The notes below the pieces were generated by a model that was not told the DNA's origin, did not search any database, and saw only the letters and a program-made list of their open reading frames with translations. A program made the translations under genes and the position numbers. Below are positions 33,745 through 45,850 of a stretch of DNA of 64,000 nucleotides, one piece after another. Within the stretch, counting starts at the first letter, position 1, and each line of letters opens with the position of its first letter. The stretch spans positions 4,278,001 to 4,342,000 of the forward strand of contig JBBPUQ010000006.1 in NCBI GenBank assembly GCA_038501195.1, given 5' to 3'. Source of the DNA: Nemania diffusa (Eukaryota > Ascomycota > Sordariomycetes > Xylariales > Xylariaceae).

Positions 33745-35989
33745 TTATTTAGCATCCTTCGACGAGCTGAAAACAAACTCCCCCGACGCTGTGCTGTGCA
33801 GCCCTACACAAGTGTCCGAAATATCCTCCTGTGGACCTCCAGGGTTACTCAGTGCTTCAGAAGTTTTTATTTTGGCTTTAACACTGTCGTCCATATCCGC
33901 GAAAGCCATTACCATCATGTTCGCCTTCCACGGCCGAACGAGTCTTCGTCGCGTCTCCATGATTGTGGCAGCTAGGAAGGCGTATGACAAAACCAAGACG
34001 ACACCGGGAAGGGATAGCCAATCTAAGACCATATTCTGTCAGCGGCACGAGCCAACATGCGGTAGCAGGGTACTTACACCAACGGATCTTGAAATAAATC
34101 TTCGGAGAAAAGACTTCCCCGTCGTACTGATCTGTCTCTGTCGCGGGCGTTACCACCGCCATGTTGTTCGTCAGCTCTCTAGCCAGGTTCATCGTCCAGT
34201 TTTGCAGATTGTCGCTGTGACGGTAGACGCCTTCCAGTAGGTTGATGCCTGCCGTTCCCGGCGGGGTAAATCTGTAGAGGCTCGGCGATGCCCAATCTGC
34301 GACGACATAGCTAATATCAAACGGGATCAAATTGTTGACTGTTTGCACACTCGTGTTAGCAATTGCTGCGCAGGCTATAACTAAGGCAATATCTCGGGGG
34401 CATGCAGAAGCAATGAGCCTGAAACCCGCCACGGGGGAAATAAATGATACAGGGCGACGGACTGGCTTCTCTGAGGGCACTGATATCATCAGTACTGTTT
34501 AGTCCATAATAAGGGGAATCGGAGGCCGGGAAGCCATCTGAATCAATGAAGTTTACACCGCCTATCTCCGTATAGCTTCTTGTCACGTCGTATTTGGTCG
34601 TCCCGTCTGTGACGGAGAGATCGTAGTAATTCAGAGCTGCGCGTGTCAGTGAGAGCTCGAGTTGGCTAAAGCGCATACTTACATAGCCATAAGGCGCATT
34701 CGTGCGCTTGCATCGGCGGCAATGTCCCTCCTGATGTGGTTCGCGTGCTATCGATGAACGGGCTCGCTAGACTAGGCGGCAGACCAATGGCAGCAAACTT
34801 CATGATGTACGAGTGGGTTGTATCGTTGTACGCAATCGACGGGAGCTGGGGATGGTATACGCTGGCGAAGGAACCAGTGCCGACAAGGTTGGTCACGTTC
34901 CAGATCGCATTGATATCGTTTGTCTTGGTTGCGTTGTACCCTGGTTGGAACGTGAGGGTTGGCCCGGTCGGCAAGCTATACGTGCACGGGTCCCCAACAG
35001 CGCCGCAGGTTCCAGTGAGAACTGTGCCGCTCGATGTCGTCTCGTCGCAAGGCGGTAGCACCCATTTACATGAGCCCTGGTTGTCCAGTTTATCTGTAAC
35101 ATCGGTGCAACTGCCGGAGATTGCTAGCGACGGTATGTCTGTCGGGTACGTACAGGTTCCCGATGGACACTGGACTTGTAGTGGTAGAGCATTGTTGCCT
35201 TGAAGCCCGGCACCGAGGATCGCAGACAGTGTTGAGTAATCTACTGAATATGGAGTGATGTCGTCCTCGACGCCAAATCCTGCCTCGATAACAGCGTATC
35301 TCTGAGTGCGTGCGAAAGGCTTTGCGACCGCAGCCATATCTCTTGTAACCCGTGGCTCGGTTATGATCAACTGCTGCGTAAAAGTAGCGAAGGCTAGACT
35401 GAGAATAGTAACTATAGCACCCAATGCTGCGATACTCCTTCGAAAAGTAAGTATAGATGCATTTGGTGCTGGAGACTCGACAGAGAGACGCTTACAAAGG
35501 TCCTTGTTTCCAAAGCAGAGCCAGACTGCCTGCCGCGCCCCTAGACGCCCCATCATATACCTGAAGGTCTTGCACTGGTCGGGTGGTTAAGCCATTGCTC
35601 GTTTGCCGTTGGCCAAAGCTATTCCACAAGTTCTGGCTCAGGGCTGCGCCCACTATTCCTGACGTCGTGCTGCCCACGAGTGTCGTGAGCATCGAGTTAA
35701 TCGAATTGAGGGTCAAAGGACCCCAGCTCCGAGATAGCTTATTATCCATAACAGCAAGGACGCTAACGAGGGCAATGAAACCGATCAGAGAGACGAGCAA
35801 CAGGATGAGCTCCAATCGCCACCATTGGAGCACCGAGTGTTGCTGAACAATTTCTCGAACTTCTGCTCCTGACGCTGGAGTTTTGGGCGGGGGGCCCATG
35901 CTGTCTGATTCGTGGCCAAGAAGACTGTCGTGATCATGTTTGGAGTTCTCGGCCATTGCGATGTCTTTTGAGCCAGAGTCGGCAATCAT
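33745..35989 (-). CDS. DUF3176-type fungal membrane protein
   Basis: Five exons: 35989-35496, 35437-34683, 34636-34451, 34338-34078 and 34022-33745. Introns are 58, 46, 112 and 55 bp, and all exon phases close into 657 residues. Membrane segments: LELILLLVSLIGFIALVSVL near residue 60, a second hydrophobic stretch at LTTLVGSTTSGIVGAAL, IAALGAIVTILSLAFATF at about 170, and WLSLPGVVLVLSYAFLAATI at the C terminus. Between the last two is a large, probably extracytoplasmic part with cysteine pairs (CPSGTCTYPT, SCTDVTD, HECALWL) and several Asn-X-Ser/Thr sites. This matches the fungal DUF3176 family, whose function is unknown. The third intron has a clear TGCTAAC branch; the second, at 46 bp, is near the lower size limit. 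The alternative acceptor AG|AATATG for the last intron would give a stop, so GTCTTAG was chosen. Confidence 0.8.
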
Positions 35990-38042
35990 ATAGCAATGTG
36001 AGCTCCCGTCCGGTCCTTGGCATGAGCTTCGGTGTCATCCTTGGCAGGCAACACTGCATACTTATACAAACCGCTGTACCGGCGCAGAACACGCTGTCTC
36101 GGTATATGCGGCGTGGGACCCCTTAGATCAACCATTGTCTGGGGGCTAAATCCTTAATCATGCAGACGACAAGGTAGCGCGACAAGTCGGGACCCAGACT
36201 GGTAGTTTGTAAGGGCCGTGAAGCGAGTCTTGCATCTACCTATCCTTACGCTGCGCCGCACTGCTGCAGCTGCTAGACTCCCTAGTGGATGCATAAGTAT
36301 ACCTACGTAGTAGGTATAACTCATGAAGCCGCTCAAGCACATCGTCAACAACGCTCTGTCGCGACAGCTGTTCGCACAATTCCTCAGGCTGGCCAGCTTT
36401 GACTCGCAATCACTGCAAGTCTTCAAGGCTACTCAGCCCAAAACCGCAACTAGGTGTAATACTGATTTAAGGTTCACCTGGGTGCACCTAACAGCACCAC
36501 TATCCAGACTATCTAGTTAGTGTTATAGTTGAGGTCTTCTCCACTAAGAAAGATCAGGACTAGGTTTCCACCCTTAGGGCTAGATCAAAGATCACGCGAC
36601 GTGGGGCGCATGGAGATAGGAGAGTCTATTTTCAAGTCCTAAATCCGCTAGTTCATGGGGGCTTCCAGGTTCCATGCCAACTTTTTATCGTTTATATGCA
36701 AAGCGAAATTAGTTAGACTACCATGCAAATCAGCAGGGTTTCAAAACATAGAACGCCAGCCCGCGCTTGGGCAATGACCTAGGCCAGTGCGCTCTATGAA
36801 AACGGATACAGCGGGAAAGGAATATATGCCTAACGCCAAGGACTTCAAGCAATGATTATCACTAGGTTGGGAAAAAAAATAGTTTATCCTTTCAGATACA
36901 GTTGCTTTATCGCTACTATTATCTTACTACCTGTGTAGTGTCTTAAAAGACTATAAGAAATAGTAGATGGTGAGGTAAGAAATGGAACGACCTAGCCCTT
37001 GGGCACGCGGTGAAAATTGTAGATGGGAGCTGGCACGTTAATTATAGACCAGACGACCATTAGTCTAAATAAGCTCGCAGCTATATCAGGTCGCAATATG
37101 TAGGACTTTTGATGTTGAATACTATTGGTTCCTCTGACCCAACCTATAATACACCAGCATGTTGTTATTACCCCCGGAATATTCTGTAAACGGCTGGGTA
37201 TTATCCGAAAGCTTGTGGCAAAGTGATGACAAAACCTCACACTAAACCATGAAAACTAAACCGTTTTGCGGACGGGTTTCCGCCATCAATAATACATACT
37301 GTAAATAACACCTCAGTTGCTTGCCTGAGCCGGAGCAAAAGCAGCGGGTACGCTAAGCCCAATTTATCGGCCCCTTGTAAAACCCGGAACATCTACAGTA
37401 CCTCCTACCTTATTGCTTATATCGCTTCCCTCAACCAAGGTTGTAGATCTCGCTATTTGCACACCTCATTCTCACATTCGATCGATTCACCACGTAACGC
37501 GTGCGGATCGGGCCCGTCCTCAGCCCATTGGTAGCTCGCAGACCGTAGAGTGGCTAGTGCCCGGCCAAGACGGCTCCTAAGCTGTCAAACGTAGGGACTA
37601 TGCATCGGATCGGGTATTGATCCTGGGAAAGGCCCGGCTGTCATGAGCTCACCTTTGATCAAGCCCTAACTTGCCTCAAGCTTTCTTGTAATAGATTCCT
37701 CTACCGTCTTCCCATCCACAGTCGAGCTTGATGTTAGGGTATGGCGTAGTTCTCGTCGATCATTCACTGGTTTGTCCATGTAGGGTGAAAGATCGGCTTT
37801 ATGGTACACGATTGATTAGTACACTTCGCCGTCATAGCATAACGACGTCTCGCGAGTTTGGTAAATACTGATATGATAAAAAGAGGTGTTTATAGACATC
37901 ATATTCACTTCGGAACGAGCCACGGTTATCCCGCCATGTCGTGCGACACTCTCATACTATTTGCAAGTTGCAACTCAATCCATGGCTCTCAACTTCATAT
38001 ATACACAACTACACTTATACCTCCTTTCTACTGACTACAAAA
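35990..38042. other. Divergent intergenic region
   Basis: This lies between the divergent DUF3176 (-) and NRPS-like (+) genes and probably holds both promoters. A 90-codon minus-strand frame at 36154-36426 is not convincing. No repeat is evident. Confidence 0.4.
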
Positions 38043-41000
38043 ATGTCTGAATTTCAACCTACCCGAAATGATATACACCCCGTCTTTCAACTATCTCACG
38101 CCTCTACGTATCGCCTGATCCATCTTATACCGGACGAACTTGCGCAAGCCGTTCCAGATCATCCCCTTTTCTCATTCTCCAAGACGGAAAACCCACGTGA
38201 TGGGTTCACAGATATCTCGGCGAGATGCTTCGCATACGCTATCAACAAAACGGCCTGGTGGTTAGCCGAAAAGCTCGGGCAACCGTCAGGTTTTGAGACT
38301 GTAGCGTACATAGGCTCAAGTAAGCTGTAAATAATCAAGCGAATCTTCAACTCTAATAACGTTGTCTATAGATGATATACGGTATCTGCTGTTCATGTTC
38401 GCCGCCATCAAGGTTGGCTATAAGGTGTGCAAACCTCCTATTATTCTCAAGCTAGCTAATTAACCTCTTCTTTATGTCCTACGTAGATGCTATTCTCGTC
38501 GCCGCGGAATAATCTCGAAGGGCATCTGAATGTGCTCGAGAAAACTGAGTGCCAGATCCTCCTATCTGCCAGCGACTCCCACACAGACGTCCAGCCCATC
38601 CTAGCACGGAGACAGATGCGGACACTGACGGTACCAACGCTGGACGAGCTGCTAGACACATCCGCCGTCAAAGTGTACCCTTACACCAAGAGCTTCGAAG
38701 ACGCGCAACACGACCCGTGTCTCGTCCTGCACACCACCGGCTCGACGGGCCTACCCAAGCCGATCGTCTGGAAGAACGCCATGCTGACCACGTACGAAGC
38801 GTGGCGCCTGGTGCCGCCGGTCGACGGCTACGTGCCGACGACCGAGGTCTACCAGCAGGCGACGCGCGCGTACACGTCGATGCCGCTGTTCCATACCAGC
38901 GGCATCAACGCGGCCATCACCTGGGCGCTGGGCCTCGGCGTCACGCTCGTGTACGGCGACCCCCACGTGCCGCCGAACGCGGCGTACGTAGCCGAGATGC
39001 ACGCGTTCGCCGGCGTCGACGCGAGCATGGGCGCCCCGTCCATCTACGAGGACTTGAGTCGCAGGGAGGAGTGGCTTGAGGGTCTCAGGGGCTTGCATTA
39101 CGTCGTTGCTAGTGGGGGTGAGTACGCTAATAACCAATTCCGTATTTTACTCTCTTATGTGTCTATTTGGTGAGCCGGGGAGAGATGGCATCATATTTCG
39201 ATATAGAGGCTAACGAGTCGGCTCTCATACAGCACCCCTTTCCCAACAAGCAGGAGACGCCATAACGAAGTACACCCGCGTAATCGGCAACCTAGGCGCC
39301 ACAGAGACAGCTAACCTCCCGCGCCTGGCCCCCGCGCCGCGCGACTGGGCCTACTTCTACTGGCACCCGAGCCACTCAGGCATCGAACTGCGGGCGGACG
39401 CAGAGTCGGGGCTCCACGAGCTCGTCATCGTGCGCGGTAGCGGCGAACTCGCTCCGTTCCAGGGCGTCTTCTACGCGTTCCCGGATCTTACTGAGTGGGC
39501 TATGAACGACCTCTACGACCGCCACCCGGACAGGCCGTTCCTGTGGCGCTACCGTGGCCGCAAGGATGATGTCGTCGTGCTGAGCAACGGCGAGAAGATC
39601 GCGCCGGCACTCATGGAGGCCACGCTCGCGAGCTGTCCAACCGTCCGGGGCGCCATGGTCGTCGGTCGCGGACGCTTCCACCCCATGGCCCTCGTGGATC
39701 TCCATGGCGGAACCGAGATCTCGCGTGACAGTGAGAGAAGCGAGATATTGGCAGAGCTCGAGCCGTTCATCGAGGCTGCGAATGCTCATGCACCGGCTCA
39801 TGCACGGCTTGATAAACGTCATGTCATCTTCGCAGACCCGCGCCGCCCGATCGAGTACTTGGGCCAAGGCAAGATCCAGCGTCGGCGCACGTATGAAGTC
39901 TATGAGACGGATATCGAGGCCGCCTATAAAGCTGCCGAGGAGCAAGATGTCGCCGTCCTGCCGGACACGCACTTTACCGACCGTGAGGAGACGCTCGCAT
40001 GGCTCCGGCAACTTGTCACCAGCGTGGGCGGCGCCGCGCACCTCGCTGCTGACGACGACTTCTTTCGCGCGGGCATCGACTCCCTGCAGGTCATGCGCCT
40101 GGCGCGGGAGATCCCCGGCGCCTCCGCGACGGACATCTACCGCCACCACACCCTGGGTACGCTGGCCACATTCCTTATGCACAGGAGGCGCGACTCGTCG
40201 AGTGAGTCCGAGAGCGATGGTGGGGACACGGTGCCGACCGAGACGTCGGCCGACGATGGCGATCTCGGCGACATGCGCACTCTGCTGGACGCCTGTGTCG
40301 CTGATCTTCCACACATAAGGGGCAAGGAAGATGAGGAGGCCATGACAGTCCTCTTGACCGGCAGCACGGGGTCGCTGGGCTCGTATCTGCTTGACACGCT
40401 ATACCATATGCCCCGCGTGGCACGTATTATATGCCTCAACCGCACAGCAGATAGCGAGACTCGACAAGCAAGTGGTGCCGGCGCTCGTGGGTTATCCTCG
40501 TCGTGGGATCCCACGCGTGTCTCGTTCCTACAAGCCGACCTCTCGGCGCCCTTCCTAGGCCTCGCGCCAGCCGCATACCAGAACCTCGTCGACGCCGTGA
40601 CGCACGTCGTGCACAACCAGTGGCCTGTAAACTTCCACTGGCGCGTGGCCTCCTTCGGCCCCTTCGTGCGCGGCGTGCGGAATCTCGCAGACCTCTGCCT
40701 CGCATCATCATCTCCGCAGCAAAAGGGAGCCGTCCTGCTCTTCGTGTCTAGCGTCTCGGCCGTCGGTGCCTGGACTGCTCCTGGCCCCGTCCCCGAGGAG
40801 CCCGTGTCTGACCTCGGATGTGCGGCTATGGGCTACGGGCGCGCGAAACTCGTGTCTGAGCGTCTGCTCGCTGAGGCTGCGGCTACTTCTGGGCTGAGGG
40901 CGGCGGTGTGCCGGGTTGGGATTGTGGCGGGGCCCGTGGAGAGGGTAGGGGGCATGTGGAATCGACACGAATATATCCCGGCGGTGAGTGGGAGGTTTCA

Positions 41001-41518
41001 GTCTCCTAATAAAGAATGACTTTGCTAATGCTCGCTCCCAGCTTATTAACTCATCCGTGCGTCTCGGCTGTTTCCCCACGTCGTTCCCGTCGCGAGATAA
41101 TGTCGACTGGCTACCCGTTGACAAGGTCGCTCGTGTCTTAGTTGAGATCCTGGAGTCGGCTACGGCAACACTCGAGGGCTCGGCGAAAGGCACGCTGCCT
41201 GTATACCACCTCGCGAACCCGCATGCTATATCGTGGGGTAACATCGTTCCCTGGGCCGTCAACGGTCTAAAGCTTAAACTCGTCTCCTTCGAGGAATGGC
41301 TAGGCAAGCTCGAAGGCTGCGATGAGCCGTTGGAAGACGTCGATAAGAATCCTGCGGTTAAACTTGTCGAGTTCTATCGTGAGGCTGGTAGGGCTGGTGG
41401 TGTTCCTAGGCGCATGATGACTTGGAAGGCTACGCAAGCTAGTAAAACGTTGCGTGAGATCGGCCCGGTGAATGAGGAATGGATGGCTGCGTGGTCGAGG
41501 CAGTGGGGGTTGGTATGA
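38043..41518 (+). CDS. NRPS-like carboxylic acid reductase (adenylation - thiolation - thioester reductase)
   Basis: Five exons: 38043-38319, 38372-38424, 38487-39117, 39254-40983 and 41042-41518. All junctions are GT-AG and in phase, giving 1,055 residues. The adenylation domain holds the A3 loop LHTTGSTGLPKP (191-202) and downstream RYRGRKDDVVVLSNGEKI. The carrier domain has DDDFFRAGIDSLQ with the phosphopantetheine serine at 597. A Rossmann reductase follows with LLTGSTGSLGSYLL (from 687) and YGRAK (Tyr848, Lys852). There is no condensation domain. Such proteins activate a free acid as its AMP ester, load it on the carrier arm and release it by NADPH reduction as aldehyde or alcohol. The preferred acid (aryl, fatty or amino) cannot be read with confidence. 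No polyketide synthase or other backbone gene is adjacent. Confidence 0.93.
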
Positions 41519-42050
41519 GTCTACATAACCACTTCAGTCGATGTATGAATTGTTAGTACGTAGTTGCTCATCTTAGTAAGTGATACCAAGCAATATTAAG
41601 AGTGTGGCATCCTTTCCTGCGGTACTAGATGATACCAGAGTCTTGTAAACCGAAGTTACCGTCCTTAGACTGTCTCCTAGGTTTAATTCCGCACCGAAAA
41701 GGGGCGAATAGATATTTTCTTTACAACCTTTAGCATTTGCTCTCGTAGAGATTTATCGTACTCAGTCGAACAATCTGGATAAGTAGCTCTCATCAAACAA
41801 CGGGATAATAAGGGGGCTTCGAGTCATATCTATAAAATCCTAGACATGACGCTAAGAGTCGGGCCTAACTCATCCGCAATGGAGAGAGGGTACATAAATA
41901 TGCGATACTACGTCTAGTTATACCTTAAGTTGTCCCCCTCTCAAGATCCTAAAGATACTACGGAATCTAACCCTCGACGAGCAAGCCAATTCACGAAATT
42001 CATCCTCTAGCATCACCCAATTTAGCCAGCCTGGTTAAATCACAATAAAA
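41519..42050. other. Intergenic region
   Basis: This is the 3' flank of the NRPS-like gene. No gene is seen. Confidence 0.35.
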
Positions 42051-42551
42051 ATGTTCTCGCAACACCTGGCGAGACTATTTACACTTCTGTTCGGAGCCAG
42101 GCTTCTCATTTGGTATTGGTATTGTTACTATGTCTATGTTGCGTTGTCTAGTCCACCCCCTTTTGGTGGGATAAGGATCTCAGATATCATCCCAGCAGAT
42201 ATTTTCCTTCGTTGCCGTTATAATGATGTCAAAATGGCGGAAGGATATCCGAAAACAGACATTGATTCTTCATTCTGTACTTCTCTAGCAGTCTCTACCG
42301 ACCAGATTTACTCAGCGATCATCGAGGCATCTGCTGCCGAATTGACCCCCATAGGCCTAGCAATGAAAGCTATGCAACAGAATCATCTTAAGGATACACC
42401 CGATCGTCTCCTTGAGGAACAAATCCTTTCTGAGCTTTCTTTATTCTACGGGCTATTTGGAAGTGTAGGTAGAGCGCAGAGTGGTGAAATCAAAGGGGAA
42501 ATTGGGAGTGGACAGGAGGAGAAGACAATGGGGGAAAAGGAGAACCTCTGA
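42051..42551 (+). CDS. Hypothetical protein with N-terminal membrane segment
   Basis: A frame of 166 residues starts at an ATG at 42051. The first 40 or so residues are hydrophobic and aromatic (LFTLLFGARLLIWYWYCYYV), like one membrane helix or a signal anchor. The C-terminal third is acidic and Lys-rich. I recognise no family and see no clear intron. It follows the NRPS-like gene by about 0.5 kb on the same strand. It may be a real lineage-specific gene or a chance frame. Confidence 0.3.
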   Translation: MFSQHLARLFTLLFGARLLIWYWYCYYVYVALSSPPPFGGIRISDIIPADIFLRCRYNDVKMAEGYPKTDIDSSFCTSLAVSTDQIYSAIIEASAAELTPIGLAMKAMQQNHLKDTPDRLLEEQILSELSLFYGLFGSVGRAQSGEIKGEIGSGQEEKTMGEKENL

Positions 42552-42967
42552 ATAGTTTAGACAGCTAGTACCCCATATTGTCACTTAGTGTTGGCATATG
42601 GTGTGGTTATACCAGTATTATCCGACAGTCAAACATCCGGTGCGCATTCGGTTTACTCACACTTTATAGATTTGTTTAGACTAGAAGGGGCTACAGTATT
42701 CATCTAGAAAGAGATTTGTTTGAATTTTGAATTTCTAATATTTACAATCTCAAGGGCGTGGCAACCACTTCATAGCGACTAACATAATCTTGCTCAAAGT
42801 TTAGTCCAGCAAAGACTCCAGAAATCAACCAACGAACCGAATTCAAAAATAGCCAGCCCCCAGATAACAATAAGCTCTCGATATTACGGACGCATCACTC
42901 GCCCCTCCTCAACAGTCCGCCCCCTAACCACCACCTGCCCATATCAAAATACCAACTTAACCCCAAA
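42552..42967. other. Convergent intergenic region
   Basis: No gene is seen. It lies between the hypothetical gene at 42051 and the 3' end of the minus-strand gene at 42968. Confidence 0.35.
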
Positions 42968-43831
42968 TCACTCAAAAAACCCCGCCCCCAGCATCTGCGT
43001 CAGCAACTCCATGAACTGCATATCCTCCTCCCTCCCCCTCAACCTCCACTTCCTCTCGATCTCGTCCCGCCTCGGATGCTGATCCCGCTGCAGCAGCGCC
43101 TTGCACAGATGCCCCTGCAGCCTCGCGTCGTCCCTCGCGACCATCTCCTCCAAGCCGCGCAGCTCCGCCGCAACCTCGTCGCGCTTGCCCTCGAGCCCCT
43201 TGCGCTCCCGCGCCCACTCGCGGTCCGTGACGCCGGGCACGAGCCTCTTGTCGCAGAGGGCTAGTTCGCGGGCCGAGGCGGCGAGGGCCTGCGAGGCGAG
43301 CCGCTGCTGCGAGAGGTGGCCGAACTTGGCCTCGAGGAGCTCCACGCGGGGCGCGGCGCGGAAGGCCCAGCCCGAGCCTAGGTGCGTGTCGTGCCGCGCG
43401 TCGAGCTTGTCGCAGGCGGCCTTGAAGAGGGCGTCGACGGAGAGCTGGGAGTCGACTTTGGTCTTCAGGGAGGCGAGGTCTTGGGGCTCGGGGGCGGGGT
43501 CCCAGTGCGCGATCACGTCGGCTTGGAGCAGGATTGCGTCCCGCATGTCGTTGAGGAGGCCGAGCTCTTCGACGACCTCGTCGATGCTGTCGACTATGGC
43601 TTGCAGGCTTGCTGGGCGGGGGGATGGGGTGGATTTGGTTGATGATTCTGCTGTTGGGCGGGTTGAAGGGCCGGGGAGGGTGGATTCCTCTTCGGCTTCG
43701 GGGGCCTCGCTTATGGTGCTGAGGCCGGTGGTATCGCTGGAAAGGGGCATGATTTCTTCTAAGTCCCAATCTGCACCTGTCGCTGAAAGAGAGGGCTTGA
43801 GTTGACTTATCCAGTGCTTAAACTTAGCCAT
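42968..43831 (-). CDS. Hypothetical conserved-looking coiled-coil protein
   Basis: Single exon, 287 residues, ATG at 43831. The first 90 residues are Ser/Thr/Pro/Glu-rich and probably disordered. The rest is helical and charged, with coiled-coil-like runs (LCDKRLVPGVTDREWARER, KGLEGKRDEVAAELRGLEEM). It ends with the hydrophobic LLTQMLGAGFFE. The coding sequence is strongly GC-biased in the second half, supporting real coding. I do not recognise a domain. A cytoskeletal or regulatory scaffold role is possible but unproven. Confidence 0.68.
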   Translation of the reverse strand: MAKFKHWISQLKPSLSATGADWDLEEIMPLSSDTTGLSTISEAPEAEEESTLPGPSTRPTAESSTKSTPSPRPASLQAIVDSIDEVVEELGLLNDMRDAILLQADVIAHWDPAPEPQDLASLKTKVDSQLSVDALFKAACDKLDARHDTHLGSGWAFRAAPRVELLEAKFGHLSQQRLASQALAASARELALCDKRLVPGVTDREWARERKGLEGKRDEVAAELRGLEEMVARDDARLQGHLCKALLQRDQHPRRDEIERKWRLRGREEDMQFMELLTQMLGAGFFE

Positions 43832-45850
43832 ATTGAGAGAGGTGTGACGACGATATTTGGGGTGAAAGAATATAATGGTGAGTGTTAATCATTTGGGAGC
43901 TTTGTAATTAGGGAAGAGGATACGAGGGCTTCTACTTATACAGGTTTGAGAGTAAATTCAGTATATAATAAGGTGTAATGAGGTGGGATAAACTTCGACG
44001 TGGTGATAAGTTTTCCCTAAACTCGAACTCACGCTGTTGATAATGAGATGAAACCTTAAGTGTAACTTTAGATGGCGTAAAAATCATCCCCAGAGTTGCG
44101 ACGAGATTCGTTTGCTCTTACCACAAGTACATAACTCTTTCCCTCTGGCAGGACATCAGGGGTGATATAAAAAAGGGGTATATTTCTCATTTACGGCTAA
44201 AATCCTAACATGTATAAATAATAGGTCGAGCTGACTACATGGCTTAGACCTCATCTGCTTTACGCTATAATCAAGCTTGAGAAAAAATTCAAAGAAACAC
44301 GGAGGCACGTTAGCACAAAGCACCTCGTTACACAGTAGAGACGATTCTGTTAACCACAAGGGTAAGCGGCAATTTAGTCTACGTGTCACGTATAAAATGT
44401 GGTAGTTGTAGCTTAAACTGTTGTTGGTATTTGATCACGTATTAGTTTGTGTTAGTAGTTGCAAGAGCATGATGCTTCATTGATTAAATGATCTATATAA
44501 CTATACACTGCACTAAGTTTCTCTGTTTTCTTATATCAACTGCTAAATAGGTACCTAAAATGTATGTAACGCTTAGACAAGCTGTTTTCCCTGCCGCCGT
44601 TTTGAAAACTTAAGATATACAGAATCAGACAATAGAGACAACAGTGGGATAGATAGCTGTTAAACTTCTATCTACTACACAACGACATCACAATACCAAA
44701 ACACTCAAATACCTCAACGCTAGGTTTAGTCTTGTAGTTTATTTTACATGCCACGGCGATAATATCGGTGTTTATAGAGCATTCAAGGTTTTCAGGCTAA
44801 GAGTTTAATTCTAGGGTCGGGTTTAACGGAGGTCAAATGTGCCCGGACCTGCACCTACAAATTATAAAGTTAAAAACTGCATTGAATCATATAGCTAGAT
44901 ACCCGAAAATTTGACAAACTATAATTTCACAGCTGCATCGTAATTTCGTAGAAATGTAGCACATATCTTCTTATCGTGAGATTAAGGTGTTCCCTATTTT
45001 CATTACATCAACTGAACTAAGATTGGGTAGCCTGTGTGATCGGGCTTTGACAAATTCAATTATACTCATCATGAACCTCATCCATATTCTGCTCTGTAAG
45101 AGAGAGTCGCAGCCTATAGCAGTAATCTGCAACCAGTAGCTGTTTGAATCGCAAATCGTCACTCCATATATCCTAAGATCAAGACGAACGAGAATATCTG
45201 GGTAGGTAGTGAGTGGTCTAGTCTAGCGAGATGTGAATGTGAGTGAGTGGGCGGGGTACACACCTAACCTGCCTACCTTATTCCTACTTACCTAGTTACG
45301 CAGCAGTATGCCTCGCCGCTATTGGCCTAGCTAGGAACGTCAATCCTGGGAGACATGATCTACATCTACAATACACGACATAACCTACTCTTTCTTGGGC
45401 CAAACTAAGCTAAAACTGGGACACAAGAGCGGGAATGGCATTAAGCAAGTCAACTAGGCCAAATGCGAAATACGATGTAGAAGAACAGAGGATAGCGATC
45501 CGATTGTACATGCCAAGTGTGGTGGAATTTATTTATTCGGCGTAAAGGGGTAGCTTCCCGCAAGCAACCGCTGGAATTGACTGACTGCATGAGAAGTAGT
45601 AAGTAAATCCCTGAGATAGAAAGCAAGCCGGAACCCCGTCTCGTGTCGTTTCATGTCCCAAGCCCCAATATGAATTAATATAGTACATGCGTGGTGGGAT
45701 TCAAACGCCGCATACACAATTCTATAACCAGCGAAGCCTCCCTCTTTAGGCTTCTATTCATGTCCATGTTTGTGTCTTTCTCGTATCTCGCACACTTTTC
45801 CTCCGCTCTCTTAAACCCCCAACATCCTGCTAACTAGTTTCTTCTATTCT
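43832..45850. other. Gene-free stretch
   Basis: AT-rich DNA with no supported gene. It includes the promoter of the gene at 42968-43831 and, towards 45850, the 3' untranslated region of the pyruvate dehydrogenase gene. Confidence 0.4.

Noticed and set aside
23224..41518. One biosynthetic gene cluster joining the O-methyltransferase, MFS transporter and NRPS-like reductase
   Set aside because: They are 10-18 kb apart with unrelated genes (GFA, F-box, kinase-like, DUF3176) between them, so clustering is not supported.
45690..45712. tRNA B-box-like GGGATTCAAACGCC on the plus strand
   Set aside because: No matching A-box, acceptor stem or cloverleaf is seen around it. I found no tRNA or rRNA gene in the window.
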